Positions 17,867 to 27,009 of a DNA stretch of 64,000 nt are shown piece after piece. The stretch is from Dyadobacter sp. CY326 (GTDB lineage Bacteria > Bacteroidota > Bacteroidia > Cytophagales > Spirosomataceae), in contig NZ_JAJUXI010000005.1 in assembly GCF_021390515.1 (NCBI RefSeq), forward strand, positions 310,001-374,000. The letters run 5' to 3'. The position numbers and the translations under genes were made by a program. Each line of letters starts with the position of its first letter. Position 1 is the first letter of the stretch. Under the pieces are notes generated by a model that was not told the DNA's origin, searched no databases, and saw only the letters and a program-made list of their open reading frames with translations.

Positions 17867-18670
17867 TCACTTCGGCATGCGTTGCACGTCGGAATTCAAG
17901 TATTCTTCAATGCGGTTTTCAAGTTCAGCATAGGGAATGTTGCTGTGCAACTCACCCTCAACTGCCAGCGAAATCTTGCCTGTTTGTTCCGAAATTACAA
18001 TCACGATCGCATCGGTTGCTTCGCTCATTCCCATCGCTGCGCGGTGCCGGAAACCCAATGAGGAAGGAACATCAACGCCGTCAGCAACGGGCAAAACACA
18101 TCGTGCAGCCTTCAAAACGCCATCCACGATAACGACGGCACCATCATGCAACTCGCTATATTGGTTAAAAAGCGACACCAGTAACGGCTTTGATACACGC
18201 GCATCGAGCAGTTCACCTGTTTCTACAAATTTGCTCAGATCATCTCTTTTGTTAACCACAATCAATGCCCCGGTGAAGTTGGATGCGATGGATTTGGAAG
18301 CATCCACAATTTCGCGAAGGTTTTTTCCTTTCAAATCCAGAACCGAGCTCCCCATAACTTTTTTGAGCAGCCCATTATTGGTATAAATGGTCGATTTACC
18401 GATAATGAGCAAGAATCGCCGGATCTCCTGCTGGAAAATAACGATCAACGCAACGGCTCCCACACCCATAAAATATTGCAGAATCGCGGTTAGTAAGCCG
18501 AGTCCGAGCCCTTTTACGACCAGATAAAAGACATATACAAACAAATAGCCCAGGAAAACCCGGCTTGCAATGCTTCCGCGGACAAGTGTAAAAACCTGAT
18601 AAAGAAGGACGGCCACTAAAAAAACATCCAGGACGTCGGCCCAATTGATGTTTAAAAAACCCACACGCAT
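17867..18670 (-). CDS. cdaA: Diadenylate cyclase CdaA
   Basis: 267 residues. Three N-terminal membrane helices (about 11-30, 38-58 and 63-85) precede a DisA_N/DAC domain. The two catalytic motifs are intact: DGA at 176-178 (ELHDGAVVIV) and RHR at 208-210 (GFRHRAAMGMSE). The enzyme condenses two ATP into c-di-AMP at the membrane. It lies 38 nt downstream of folP on the same strand, a pairing common in Bacteroidota. No cdaR/ybbR gene follows here, unlike in Firmicutes. Confidence 0.95.
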   Translation of the reverse strand: MRVGFLNINWADVLDVFLVAVLLYQVFTLVRGSIASRVFLGYLFVYVFYLVVKGLGLGLLTAILQYFMGVGAVALIVIFQQEIRRFLLIIGKSTIYTNNGLLKKVMGSSVLDLKGKNLREIVDASKSIASNFTGALIVVNKRDDLSKFVETGELLDARVSKPLLVSLFNQYSELHDGAVVIVDGVLKAARCVLPVADGVDVPSSLGFRHRAAMGMSEATDAIVIVISEQTGKISLAVEGELHSNIPYAELENRIEEYLNSDVQRMPK

Positions 18671-18708
18671 AAGAAAATCAATATTATTTCGCGACTAAAT
18701 TACTATTT

Positions 18709-19557
18709 TTAATTTACACTGGAAGTTGCCAGCCACAGTTTTACAACCTCCATAGCAGGCCCCACATCATGCACTCTTAATATTGATGCACCGCGCTCAA
18801 CCGCCATTGTATTCAAAACCGAAGTGCCGTTCAATGCTTCCTCGGCGGAAATTTCCAATGTTTTATAAATGGTTGCTTTCCTTGATATTCCAGCGAGCAA
18901 CGGACATTCCAGCAAACTGAATTCAGACAAATGCTGCAACAGTTCAAAATTTTGAGTGGCACTTTTTGCAAAGCCAAAACCTGGATCAACGATGATATCT
19001 GCAACGCCTTTGGACCTTAATAAATTGATCTTTTGCTTTAAATCACTCAAAATTTCTGGAATGAGCTGCTTATAATCCGTCATTTGACTCATCGTTTGCG
19101 GAGTGCCGCGCATATGCATCAGCACGTAAGGAACGCCAAGCGCCGCAACCATATCAAACATTTTTTCATCCAGATTGCCGCCGGAAACATCATTAATGAT
19201 ATGCGCTCCCTTTTCAATTGCTCGTTTCGCCACCTCAGAACGAAAAGTATCAATAGATATGATTGCATTGGGAAAATACTTATTCAGTGGCTCTATTACC
19301 CATTCCACGCGCTCGACCTCCTCTTCCACGGCAATTTCCTTCGCACCCGGCCTTGTCGAATAGCCGCCAATGTCCAGCATTGTTGCGCCCTGCTCCATCA
19401 TTTCACCTGCCTTGTCCACGAGTTCATGCTGAGACCCTATTCTGCTTCCTGCGAAGAATGAGTCAGGTGTCACATTGAGAATTCCCATCACCACCGGCCT
19501 GGACAGATCGAGCAGTATGCCCCCGATGTTGAGCGTTTTTTTGTTAACTTGCGACAT
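18709..19557 (-). CDS. folP: Dihydropteroate synthase
   Basis: 282 residues, a complete DHPS. It joins 6-hydroxymethyl-dihydropterin pyrophosphate and p-aminobenzoate in folate synthesis. The pyrophosphate-binding motif NVTPDSF is at 28-34, the second signature is DIGGYSTRPGA (62-72), and further conserved parts are NDVSGG, DPGFGFAKS and LLAGISRKA. It is the first gene of the folP-cdaA unit and is divergent from the DUF1599 gene, with an 84-bp spacer. Confidence 0.96.
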   Translation of the reverse strand: MSQVNKKTLNIGGILLDLSRPVVMGILNVTPDSFFAGSRIGSQHELVDKAGEMMEQGATMLDIGGYSTRPGAKEIAVEEEVERVEWVIEPLNKYFPNAIISIDTFRSEVAKRAIEKGAHIINDVSGGNLDEKMFDMVAALGVPYVLMHMRGTPQTMSQMTDYKQLIPEILSDLKQKINLLRSKGVADIIVDPGFGFAKSATQNFELLQHLSEFSLLECPLLAGISRKATIYKTLEISAEEALNGTSVLNTMAVERGASILRVHDVGPAMEVVKLWLATSSVN

Positions 19558-19641
19558 AAAATCTTGTTCAAAACAGGCAATTCAATGATTGTCAAATCAT
19601 TTCATATTCTTGCCTTTCAAGCAGTAAACTAACATTAAGCA

Positions 19642-20187
19642 GTGAAATCCACAGAATCGGAATATCAGGAAATCATTCAGTATTGCCAAGATCTTTTCGC
19701 AAAAAAAAATAAAGACTACGGAACGTCATGGCGCATTTTACGCCTTCCTTCCCTCACTGATCAGATTTTCATTAAAGCGCAGCGCATTCGGACGATTCAG
19801 GAAAAAGGCGTGCAAAAAGTGGATGAAGGCGTGTCTTCCGAATTCATCGGGATCATTAATTATTGCGTAATGGCGCTGATTCAGATTGCTTCGATTGAGC
19901 ACAAACAAGAAATTGACGACGCGGATCTGACTACATTATATAACCTGCAAGTGAACGAAGTGAAGGAATTGCTGTTTAATAAAAATCATGATTACGGCGA
20001 AGCCTGGCGTGATATGCGCGTAAGCTCAATGACGGACATCATTTTAATGAAGTTATTGCGGATCAAACAAATCGAGGATAATCAGGGACACACGCTTGTT
20101 TCAGAAGGTGTTAAAGCTGGTTATCAAGACATTATCAATTACTCCGTTTTTTGTTTGATCAAATCAGATGCATTGCAAACCAATTGA
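19642..20187 (+). CDS. DUF1599 family protein with two tandem repeats
   Basis: 181 residues from a GTG start. The two halves are clearly related: KNKDYGTSWRILR (about 22-34) and KNHDYGEAWRDMR (about 114-126), each followed by a Leu/Ile-rich RI(R/K)xI helix and an INY(C/S)V segment. This is the DUF1599 (nucleotide modification associated) arrangement. The paired, mostly helical K-x-DYG-W units resemble all-alpha NTP-pyrophosphatase-like folds, but I see no full metal-binding ExxE set. Function unknown. The next gene starts 39 nt downstream. Confidence 0.8.
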   Translation: MKSTESEYQEIIQYCQDLFAKKNKDYGTSWRILRLPSLTDQIFIKAQRIRTIQEKGVQKVDEGVSSEFIGIINYCVMALIQIASIEHKQEIDDADLTTLYNLQVNEVKELLFNKNHDYGEAWRDMRVSSMTDIILMKLLRIKQIEDNQGHTLVSEGVKAGYQDIINYSVFCLIKSDALQTN

Positions 20188-20226
20188 TCGCCCGCCTTTA
20201 TCCATGGCATTCCTAAAACTTTTGAA

Positions 20227-21318
20227 ATGAAAATCCTTGCTCAGATTTCTCGTGTAATTGTAGGCCTGCTCTTTATTTTTTCTGGGTTAATCAAGCTGAA
20301 TGATCCGGTTGGGACGCAATACAAACTTGAAGAATATTTTGAAGTTTTTGCGGCCGATCTGCCGCAGTTCCATGACTTTTTCATGGCGCTCGTTCCGCTG
20401 GCTTTATACTTTTCAGTTTTCTTGTGCACGGCAGAAGTTGTGCTTGGAATCGCGCTTCTGGTGGGTTATAAGCCCAAAACCATATCCTGGTTGTTGCTCG
20501 CCATCATCGTTTTCTTCACATTCCTGACCTTTTATTCCGCGTATTTCAATAAAGTTACCGACTGCGGATGCTTTGGAGCTGCCATTAAACTGACGCCCTG
20601 GACTTCATTCGGGAAAGATCTTTTCCTGCTTGCGCTTATCCTCGTCATCGTTATTTACCGGAAGAAATTCCAGCCGCTGCCGACTGGGATCATAGTTGTT
20701 ATTTCGACCATTGCATCATTGGGAATCGCCGTTTATGCTTTGCGCCATTTGCCTATTCTGGATTTGCTCCCTTACCGCGTTGGCGCCAACATTCCGGCTC
20801 AATTAAAGCCATCTGAGCCATTGCGCTATTTGTATGTTTTTGAAAAAGGCGGGAAAGAGTTCGAATATGAGCAATATCCGAGCGATACGACTTTAAAATT
20901 CAAGGAAATGCTGGTGCTCAACGAGGATGCAAAACCAAAAATTACGGATTATAAAGTGTGGAATGATGCGGGCGATTTCACAGAAGGAACGTTTCAGGGA
21001 ACAAAGCTTTTCCTGATCATTAAAAACCTGACAGACATTAACACTGCCGCGCTTCCAGACATTAACAAGCTGATTAATAGCGTCAAATTAAAAGGAGTTG
21101 AACCAATTATCTTGACGTCGGGCAACAGTGAGGAGATCGTCAAGTTTTTGTCGGCACATCAGCTTAACGCACCTTATTATTATGTAGATGCAACTGTTCT
21201 TAAAACCATTTCCAGGTCCAATCCTGGACTGTGGTTGTTGAAAAATGGGACGGTGATGGGCAAGTGGCATTATAACGACACGCCTACGACAGAGGAAGTT
21301 ATTGATCTGGTTAAATGA
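20227..21318 (+). CDS. DoxX/MauE-like membrane protein, BT_3928 family
   Basis: 363 residues. Four membrane helices in the first ~150 residues belong to a DoxX/MauE-like domain (GLLFIFSGLIKLNDPVGT at about 13-30, CTAEVVLGIALLVGYKP at about 65). The motif DCGCFG at about 115 offers a cysteine pair. The C-terminal ~170 residues form a soluble part likely in the periplasm, partly thioredoxin-like in pattern (ILTSGNSEEIVKFL, APYYYVDATVLKTI, NPGLWLLKNGTVMGKWHY) but lacking a CxxC. The family is linked to redox or disulfide functions by inference only. It overlaps aroK by 4 nt. Confidence 0.8.
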   Translation: MKILAQISRVIVGLLFIFSGLIKLNDPVGTQYKLEEYFEVFAADLPQFHDFFMALVPLALYFSVFLCTAEVVLGIALLVGYKPKTISWLLLAIIVFFTFLTFYSAYFNKVTDCGCFGAAIKLTPWTSFGKDLFLLALILVIVIYRKKFQPLPTGIIVVISTIASLGIAVYALRHLPILDLLPYRVGANIPAQLKPSEPLRYLYVFEKGGKEFEYEQYPSDTTLKFKEMLVLNEDAKPKITDYKVWNDAGDFTEGTFQGTKLFLIIKNLTDINTAALPDINKLINSVKLKGVEPIILTSGNSEEIVKFLSAHQLNAPYYYVDATVLKTISRSNPGLWLLKNGTVMGKWHYNDTPTTEEVIDLVK

Positions 21319-21827
21319 GCGGAATGAAGAATGTCATATTGGTCGGCATGATGTCTTCCGGCAAATCAACATTGGGTAAAAAACTTGCTCGACTGCTCGG
21401 ATATCGCTTTCTGGATCTGGACAAATTGATTGAAAAAGATCAGAAAACGGACATTCCTTCGCTGTTTGCGCAAAAAGGAGAGCCCTATTTTCGGGAAATT
21501 GAGAGCCGCGTTTTGAAAGAATTGGGTGCGCAAGAAGGCATTGTGCTTGCATCGGGAGGCGGAACGCCGTGCTTCCATGATAATATGAACTTTATCAAAA
21601 ACCTGGGAATCAGCGTGTTTCTGGATGTTCCGGCTGTGAATCTTGCGCGGCGCATCCGTAATCATGGGAAAGATGACCGGCCCGTCCTTTCAGGCGCCGA
21701 GTCGCTCGAAGCCACATTGCAAGCCAAAATTGAGGAACGGCTTCCTTATTATGAACAGGCGGACATTGTTGTAAAAGGAGAAATTGAAGCACATCATTTA
21801 ATGGAAATGATTCAGCCATTGTTATAA
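21315..21827 (+). CDS. aroK: Shikimate kinase
   Basis: 170 residues. Walker A GMMSSGKST is at 11-19, the shikimate/Mg site DLDK is at 34-37, and the third motif ASGGGTPC is present. It phosphorylates shikimate at the 3-OH on the way to chorismate. The ATG overlaps the stop of the upstream BT_3928-like gene (ATGA), so translation is coupled. The stop codon lies inside the left arm of the following hairpin. Confidence 0.95.
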   Translation: MSGMKNVILVGMMSSGKSTLGKKLARLLGYRFLDLDKLIEKDQKTDIPSLFAQKGEPYFREIESRVLKELGAQEGIVLASGGGTPCFHDNMNFIKNLGISVFLDVPAVNLARRIRNHGKDDRPVLSGAESLEATLQAKIEERLPYYEQADIVVKGEIEAHHLMEMIQPLL

Positions 21828-21868
21828 AACGAGAAAAACCTGCATAAAGCAGGTTTTTCTCGTTTTAT
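21824..21868. terminator. 20-bp hairpin terminator overlapping the aroK stop
   Basis: A perfect 20-bp stem (21824-21843 and 21849-21868) with a 5-nt loop (ATAAA). It includes the aroK TAA and has A- and T-runs on both sides, so it can end both aroK and the convergent FadL-like gene. Confidence 0.9.
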
Positions 21869-21880
21869 AATTAGCAGTTT

Positions 21881-23434
21881 TTAAAAGTTCACACCAAATG
21901 TTAGTGCAAAATTCATAGGCTTATGCGTAATTTCAACAGACGCATAATCAGCCGTATTATTCAATGTATATGGTGTAAACACAGATTTGTATGTGCTTAA
22001 CGTGCCGGATAAGTCAGCAAAATACCGGCTCTTCCTAATGCCTACGCCAGCTGAAAGGAGCAGCTTGTCCCTTTTCACCCCATCATTGATCGCGTAAGGA
22101 TCGCCTATGTATGCGGCGCCTAATCGAGCGCGGAATAAATTGGCACGAAACTCACCGCCGAGCCTGAAATTATAAGAACTGCGAAAAGTGTCTTTAATCT
22201 CCGCTTTTGTATCGTCTTTAAACAATTGATTCTCCGAGCTGCTCAGATAACTCGTCCGAACACCCATTGCGCTGTAATCCTGGTATTCAAATGAACCTGT
22301 TATAAAACCTTTGTCCTGCACAAAAAAAGTTGCACCGAAACTCGCTTTTAAAGGACTTCTGAGCGAATAAACGAAGTCGTTCGGTGCGATGGGCAATGAT
22401 AAATATGGTGGTTGAATCAGCGTGCCATCCGGTCCGGTTACGAGATCATCGACAAACTCTGCGTTCACATTCTGCGTGAATGTTTCCTTGATCGAGCTGA
22501 AAGTCGGGCTGGTGATCACACCACCCAATTGGAAGACAGGATTAACTTTATAAATGGCGCCTAGAGAAAAATTGATCCCATTTCCAGTCACTGTTAGCCC
22601 TTCGTTCTGTTGCGTGTAAATCAATTCGGGGCTATCGACATAATTATCCTGAAACGTCCTGTCGTAGGAATAACGCAGCCTGCTGAATCCAAAATTGGCT
22701 CCAATGTAAAGTTTATCGTTATAATTCCCCGCATAGGCAATTGTCCATTGCGTGTTAGCGCCTGTTGCCGTGTAAGTTCCGTATTGATTAACAGCACTGT
22801 TCCTGTCCAGCGCATTATAAGGCGGACCAGCCGCGCTTGTAGGGTTTATCAGATACATTCGATAATAAGCAGCTGGCAGCGAGTAGGCAATCGGGCCTCC
22901 ATTCGTTGGATTCTGCTCAAAGTCCGTGTCAAGCTGTTCGGTTGACACGGCATCTGCATTGGCATTCTCAACCACGTTGTCCAGATAAGCGCTTTTGTCA
23001 TTAAAACCTGAAAATGTATAATGGTCGCGAAAGGATTGTTGCCGCGAGAAAGAAATTCCCAATGATGAACGTTTCCACTTCCGCTGAAATCCAGGCTGAC
23101 TTGAAATGACAAGCGCAGCCTGCGCAATGTTCAAATTGCCTTTGTTAGCAGAACTATTGCTGCCAAGATAACTTGTCTTTGTATTGGTCGGCGTCACGCC
23201 GGGTGTGAAAGTAAATTCTGATCGGTTGTAAAAACCAAGTCCCGCCGGGTTACCATGAATGGAGCTTGGATCTCCGCCTAATGCCGCATGGTTGCCTCCT
23301 AATGATTGGAAACGCGCCGAACCGGTTTGATCACTTTCTGAATATCGCAATGCGTCCGTCGCGTACTGGCCGTATGATGATGAAGATGCTAAAATGGCGC
23401 AAATAACACTGCACCCGATAAAATGTTTTGTCAT
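21881..23434 (-). CDS. FadL/OmpP1-like outer-membrane beta-barrel protein
   Basis: 517 residues from the ATG at 23434. A longer frame adds ten residues, but the shorter one gives a clean signal peptide, MTKHFIGCSVICAILASSSSYG. The mature start carries ALRYSESDQTGSARFQSLGGNHAALGGD and HGNPAGLGFYNRSEF, the FadL/PorV-type opening common in Bacteroidota, followed by many amphipathic strands and a final aromatic residue (FGVNF). It is predicted to be a hydrophobic-compound channel or an uncharacterised outer-membrane protein; no substrate is known. It is separated from the lipoprotein gene by a terminator. Confidence 0.82.
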   Translation of the reverse strand: MTKHFIGCSVICAILASSSSYGQYATDALRYSESDQTGSARFQSLGGNHAALGGDPSSIHGNPAGLGFYNRSEFTFTPGVTPTNTKTSYLGSNSSANKGNLNIAQAALVISSQPGFQRKWKRSSLGISFSRQQSFRDHYTFSGFNDKSAYLDNVVENANADAVSTEQLDTDFEQNPTNGGPIAYSLPAAYYRMYLINPTSAAGPPYNALDRNSAVNQYGTYTATGANTQWTIAYAGNYNDKLYIGANFGFSRLRYSYDRTFQDNYVDSPELIYTQQNEGLTVTGNGINFSLGAIYKVNPVFQLGGVITSPTFSSIKETFTQNVNAEFVDDLVTGPDGTLIQPPYLSLPIAPNDFVYSLRSPLKASFGATFFVQDKGFITGSFEYQDYSAMGVRTSYLSSSENQLFKDDTKAEIKDTFRSSYNFRLGGEFRANLFRARLGAAYIGDPYAINDGVKRDKLLLSAGVGIRKSRYFADLSGTLSTYKSVFTPYTLNNTADYASVEITHKPMNFALTFGVNF

Positions 23435-23480
23435 AACCTTAATTAAAAATAGGCTTGAAGTCAAATATTACTTAAACGAA

Positions 23481-23511
23481 AACCCTGCAAAATTATGCAT
23501 TTTGCAGGGTT
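23481..23511 (-). terminator. Terminator of the Tyr/Gly-rich lipoprotein gene
   Basis: A perfect 13-bp stem (23481-23493 and 23499-23511) with a 5-nt loop. On the minus strand it is followed by TTTTCGTTT, 29 nt past the lipoprotein stop. Confidence 0.85.
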
Positions 23512-23540
23512 TGAAATTGTATCAAAAGCATTGAAGCTTA

Positions 23541-24791
23541 TTATCTTGGTCCTCTTGAAGAAGAACGAGTTGCTCCTCCACCACTGCCGCCGCTTGAAGG
23601 CGCGCTGTAACTTCTGGATGGAGCACTATAACTTGGCGCACTATTGGTCCGCTGTTGTGGCGCATTGTAAGTTCTCGGCGTGCTGTAAGACTCAGAACTT
23701 CTGTTAGGCGTCGAATACGATCCGCGTGACGGCGCTGTGTAATCTGAACTGCTTCTCGATGGCACGTTGTAAGTGCTGCCGCTTGATCCTCTCGAAGATC
23801 TTGGCGATGCGTAACTTCCGGATGTTGCACCGTCCGTATTAGCTGATCGTGGTCGTGAATAGTAAACATTGTTTCCTTCACCGGCCGCTGTTCTGCCACC
23901 TGCATCTGCAACACTTCCTCTATTATAAGATCTTGACGATCTTGGAGAAGCGTATGTGTCATTCGCTGAAATTGCATTGCCACTGGCTGCTCTTCTACCT
24001 GAACGGTCACCCGAAGCTGTCCGTGGCGTGGTTACACTTCCACCATTATAACGGTTGTTGCTTCTTGAACTTGTTCCTGCAACGACACGGGGTCCCGCCG
24101 TTCTTGTCAAACCACGGCTTTCGTAATTGTTAACCACTACGACCGGACGGCTGTAAGCCCATGGATTGTAGCCATAACCACCTCCATAGAAGCTGTCATA
24201 ACCGTAACCGTACATGCTATTCATGCCCCAAGGCGAGTAACCGAATCCGTTATAACCAAATGGGTCATATCCATATCCGTACATGCTGCTCATCCCCCAC
24301 GGAGAATATCCAAGCATTGATCCCATTCCAAAACCTGAACCCATTCCAAAACCCATGTAAGGACGCATTCTGCCAAGCCCGAATTGGAAGCCAACATTCA
24401 TCATGCTTCCAGGCCAGTAAGAACCAAGTCCGCCATAACCATAAGGATTGGCAAAGGCAGTTGCGCCGCGGTCATATCCGTCAGCAAATCCGGCGTTATA
24501 ACCCGGATCAGGAGAAAGTGTGCGTTTTACGCTGCGGGATGAGAGATATGACTCATCGTAATAATCACTAGTTCCCTCATCTGCATTGCCTGTGTAGGCA
24601 TAATCAGGATTGTCTGAGCGGGAAATATCTTGATCTGCACCCCGGTTCGCGGTCACAACGCCAGGGCCTGTATTGTTACCGTAAAGGTCGTCATACCCGC
24701 CTGATTGTGAAACATATTGATTAGTGGTACATCCCCAAGCTCCCAGCAACACTAGCAAAGAAAGATTTTTTGCTTTATTGATCATCGTCAT
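23541..24791 (-). CDS. Tyr/Gly-rich low-complexity lipoprotein
   Basis: 416 residues. A lipoprotein signal ends at Cys21 (LLVLLGAWGC). Residues ~100-215 are extremely rich in Gly, Tyr, Phe and Met and include two near-copies of a ~23-residue unit (GYSPWGMSSMYGYGYD and GYSPWGMNSMYGYGYD). Residues ~220-416 are rich in Ser, Arg and Tyr, with SSRSYN-, SPRSSR- and YSTPxR-like repeats. It is likely disordered and anchored in an outer membrane. I recognise no domain. Related low-complexity proteins occur in other Cytophagales as far as I recall. Short out-of-phase frames in this region are composition artefacts. Confidence 0.75.
   Translation of the reverse strand: MTMINKAKNLSLLVLLGAWGCTTNQYVSQSGGYDDLYGNNTGPGVVTANRGADQDISRSDNPDYAYTGNADEGTSDYYDESYLSSRSVKRTLSPDPGYNAGFADGYDRGATAFANPYGYGGLGSYWPGSMMNVGFQFGLGRMRPYMGFGMGSGFGMGSMLGYSPWGMSSMYGYGYDPFGYNGFGYSPWGMNSMYGYGYDSFYGGGYGYNPWAYSRPVVVVNNYESRGLTRTAGPRVVAGTSSRSNNRYNGGSVTTPRTASGDRSGRRAASGNAISANDTYASPRSSRSYNRGSVADAGGRTAAGEGNNVYYSRPRSANTDGATSGSYASPRSSRGSSGSTYNVPSRSSSDYTAPSRGSYSTPNRSSESYSTPRTYNAPQQRTNSAPSYSAPSRSYSAPSSGGSGGGATRSSSRGPR
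24180..24315 (-). repeat. Imperfect tandem coding repeat (GYSPWGM-MYGYGYD)
   Basis: Two copies of a ~69-bp unit encode GYSPWGM[S/N]SMYGYGYD plus a variable Gly/Tyr/Phe tail, with a partial third (GYNPWAYS). The copies differ at a few bases, so expansion is recent but not identical. Confidence 0.7.
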
Positions 24792-24898
24792 GGCTTATAA
24801 GGATTAATTGTTAGTTGCTAATATATATAAAATTCCGTTCCTAACTATTAAGTAAACGTGCGTTACAATACATTAATTCCAAAGTTAACATAAAAAAC

Positions 24899-24906
24899 TA
24901 TCTTTG
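24899..24906 (+). promoter_or_regulatory. -7 element (TATCTTTG) of proS
   Basis: TATCTTTG matches TAnnTTTG and lies 67 nt before the proS ATG at 24973. It overlaps a TTG that would begin a longer frame, which argues that the longer start is not used. No -33 TTG is evident. Confidence 0.5.
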
Positions 24907-24972
24907 CAAGGCCAGAAAAAGCTGTGTAGGAATAACGAAATACTCCTTTTCATTTACAAAATAATCCTAAGA

Positions 24973-26448
24973 ATGAGTAAAGCCTTACCAACCCGAAGTG
25001 AAAATTACTCCGAATGGTACAATGAGTTAGTAAAAAGGGCCGATTTGGCCGAAAATTCAGCAGTTAGAGGCTGTATGGTGATCAAACCTTACGGCTATTC
25101 GATCTGGGAAAAAATGCAGCGCGCATTGGATGATATGTTCAAAGAAACGGGACATACGAATGCTTATTTTCCGCTTTTTATTCCCAAATCATATTTGAGC
25201 AAAGAAGCGTCACATGTGGAAGGTTTTGCCAAAGAATGTGCGGTTGTGACCCATTACAGGCTTAAAAACGATCCCAATGGAAAAGGAGTCATTGTGGACC
25301 CGGATGCGAAGCTGGAAGAAGAACTTATCGTGCGCCCAACGTCTGAAACGGTTATTTGGAGCACATATAAAAACTGGATTCAGTCTTACCGCGACCTGCC
25401 CTTGCTCATTAATCAATGGGCGAATGTGGTGCGCTGGGAAATGCGCACGCGCCTTTTCCTGAGAACCGCTGAATTCCTTTGGCAGGAAGGACACACCGCG
25501 CACGCAACATCCACGGAAGCAATTGCGGAAGCCGAACAAATGCTTGACATCTACGCGCAATTTGCCGAGGAATGGATGGCCATGCCCGTTGTAAAAGGCG
25601 TTAAAACTGCCAACGAAAGATTTGCGGGAGCTGTCAACACATATTGCATTGAAGCATTGATGCAGGATGGAAAGGCGCTGCAAGCAGGCACTTCGCACTT
25701 TTTGGGACAAAACTTTGCGACTGCTTTTGACGTCAAATTTCAAGATAAGGACGGCAAGCTGGAATATGTCTGGGGAACATCATGGGGCGTTAGCACGCGG
25801 CTCATGGGCGCATTGATCATGGCGCATTCGGACGACGCAGGACTTGTTTTGCCTCCAAAACTTGCGCCTATCCAGGTTGTGATTGTTCCAATTTATAGGA
25901 ATGAAGAGCAACTGGCATTGATTTCAGAAAAAGCTGGCGAAATCTCCAAGCAACTGAAAAAGTTGGGCATCAGTGTTAAATACGATAACAGCGATGCTTA
26001 CAAGCCAGGTTATAAATTTGCTGAATATGAACTAAAAGGCGTTCCGGTAAGACTTGCAATCGGCGCACGCGATCTGGAAAACGGCACTGTGGAAGTGGCG
26101 CGTCGTGATACGAAGACCAAGGAAACCGTTTCGTTGGACGGCATTGCAGAATTCATTCAATCGCTTTTGGACAACATCCAGGAGTCGATTTACAATAAGG
26201 CACTGGCCTTCCGCGATGAGAATACGACGAAGGCTGATTCTTTCAAGGAGTTCAATGAGCTGCTTGATTCCAAAGGCGGATTTATTCTAGCGCATTGGGA
26301 CGGAACTTCGGAGACTGAAGAGAAAATCAAGGAGGAGACCAAAGCCACGATTCGCTGCATTCCATTGAATCAAGAGCAAGAAGAAGGTGTTTGTATTTAT
26401 TCAGGTAAGCCCTCGGCAGGAAGAGTTGTTTTTGCCCGGGCATATTAA
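24973..26448 (+). CDS. proS: Prolyl-tRNA synthetase, eukaryote/archaeal-like form
   Basis: 491 residues from ATG 24973 ([17 protein letters not shown]). Class II aaRS motifs are visible: the motif 2 region [16 protein letters not shown] and motif 3 [27 protein letters not shown]. An anticodon-binding domain starting near [11 protein letters not shown] and a C-terminal zinc-binding-like tail (final AY) follow. It lacks the bacterial YbaK insertion, marking the eukaryote/archaeal-like ProRS that is normal in Bacteroidota. It charges tRNA-Pro. A longer frame from TTG 24904 lies in the promoter and is rejected. Confidence 0.96.
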   Translation: MSKALPTRSENYSEWYNELVKRADLAENSAVRGCMVIKPYGYSIWEKMQRALDDMFKETGHTNAYFPLFIPKSYLSKEASHVEGFAKECAVVTHYRLKNDPNGKGVIVDPDAKLEEELIVRPTSETVIWSTYKNWIQSYRDLPLLINQWANVVRWEMRTRLFLRTAEFLWQEGHTAHATSTEAIAEAEQMLDIYAQFAEEWMAMPVVKGVKTANERFAGAVNTYCIEALMQDGKALQAGTSHFLGQNFATAFDVKFQDKDGKLEYVWGTSWGVSTRLMGALIMAHSDDAGLVLPPKLAPIQVVIVPIYRNEEQLALISEKAGEISKQLKKLGISVKYDNSDAYKPGYKFAEYELKGVPVRLAIGARDLENGTVEVARRDTKTKETVSLDGIAEFIQSLLDNIQESIYNKALAFRDENTTKADSFKEFNELLDSKGGFILAHWDGTSETEEKIKEETKATIRCIPLNQEQEEGVCIYSGKPSAGRVVFARAY

Positions 26449-26520
26449 TTTAGTAATCTGAAAAACAGCGCATTCATGATGCTGTAACTAAGATAGTTTT
26501 AACCATTTACATATAATAAC

Positions 26521-26949
26521 ATGAAGCAGGCGCAGGCAGGTGACAATGTTCAGGTTCACTATAAAGGGACTTTGACAGACGGACAACTTTTTGATTCTTC
26601 GGAAGGACGTGATCCGCTCAATTTTACATTAGGAAGCGGTCAGGTGATCAAAGGTTTTGACGATGGCGTTACGGGCATGGAGATCGGGGACAAAAAGACC
26701 ATTCACATTCCGAATGCAGAAGCTTATGGCCCTGTGAATGAAGATATGGTAATCAATTTCGAGCGTTCACAAATTCCTGCTGACATTCCTTTGGAAGTTG
26801 GCGGCACGTTGAACATGCACCAGGATGGCGGTCAGGTTATTCCTGTTGTTGTGAAAGAAGTTACAGAAGAGCACGTAATTCTTGACGCAAACCATCCATT
26901 GGCAGGTCAGGATTTGATCTTTGAACTGGAACTTGTAGGGATTAATTAA
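26521..26949 (+). CDS. FKBP-type peptidyl-prolyl isomerase, SlyD-like
   Basis: 142 residues. The FKBP strand set VQVHYKGTLTDGQLFDSS and GQVIKGFDDGVTGMEIGDKK is followed by an IF (chaperone) insertion at about 70-125 and a returning strand DLIFELELVGIN, which is the SlyD layout. There is no His-rich tail. It is cytoplasmic and helps protein folding by Xaa-Pro isomerisation. It is followed by a strong terminator. proS lies 72 nt upstream. Confidence 0.93.
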   Translation: MKQAQAGDNVQVHYKGTLTDGQLFDSSEGRDPLNFTLGSGQVIKGFDDGVTGMEIGDKKTIHIPNAEAYGPVNEDMVINFERSQIPADIPLEVGGTLNMHQDGGQVIPVVVKEVTEEHVILDANHPLAGQDLIFELELVGIN

Positions 26950-26963
26950 TAGCAAGATTTGTC

Positions 26964-27009
26964 AAAAGGCTGATAATTGAGCAAATGCTCGGATTATCAG
27001 CCTTTTTTT
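26964..27009 (+). terminator. Terminator of the SlyD-like gene
   Basis: A long hairpin with arms AAAAGGCTGATAAT (26964-26977) and ATTATCAGCCTTTT, and an inner GAGCA/TGCTC stem, is followed by TTTTTTT. Its tail overlaps the stop codon of the convergent AlbA_2 gene. Confidence 0.9.

Noticed and set aside
23522..24010. 162-residue open frame on the minus strand, out of phase with the lipoprotein gene
   Set aside because: It is a second frame of the repetitive Ser/Arg-coding region, so the long frame is caused by composition.
24904..24972. Longer proS start at TTG 24904
   Set aside because: The TTG lies inside a -7 promoter match, and the added 23 residues are not seen in ProRS; ATG 24973 fits the family start.
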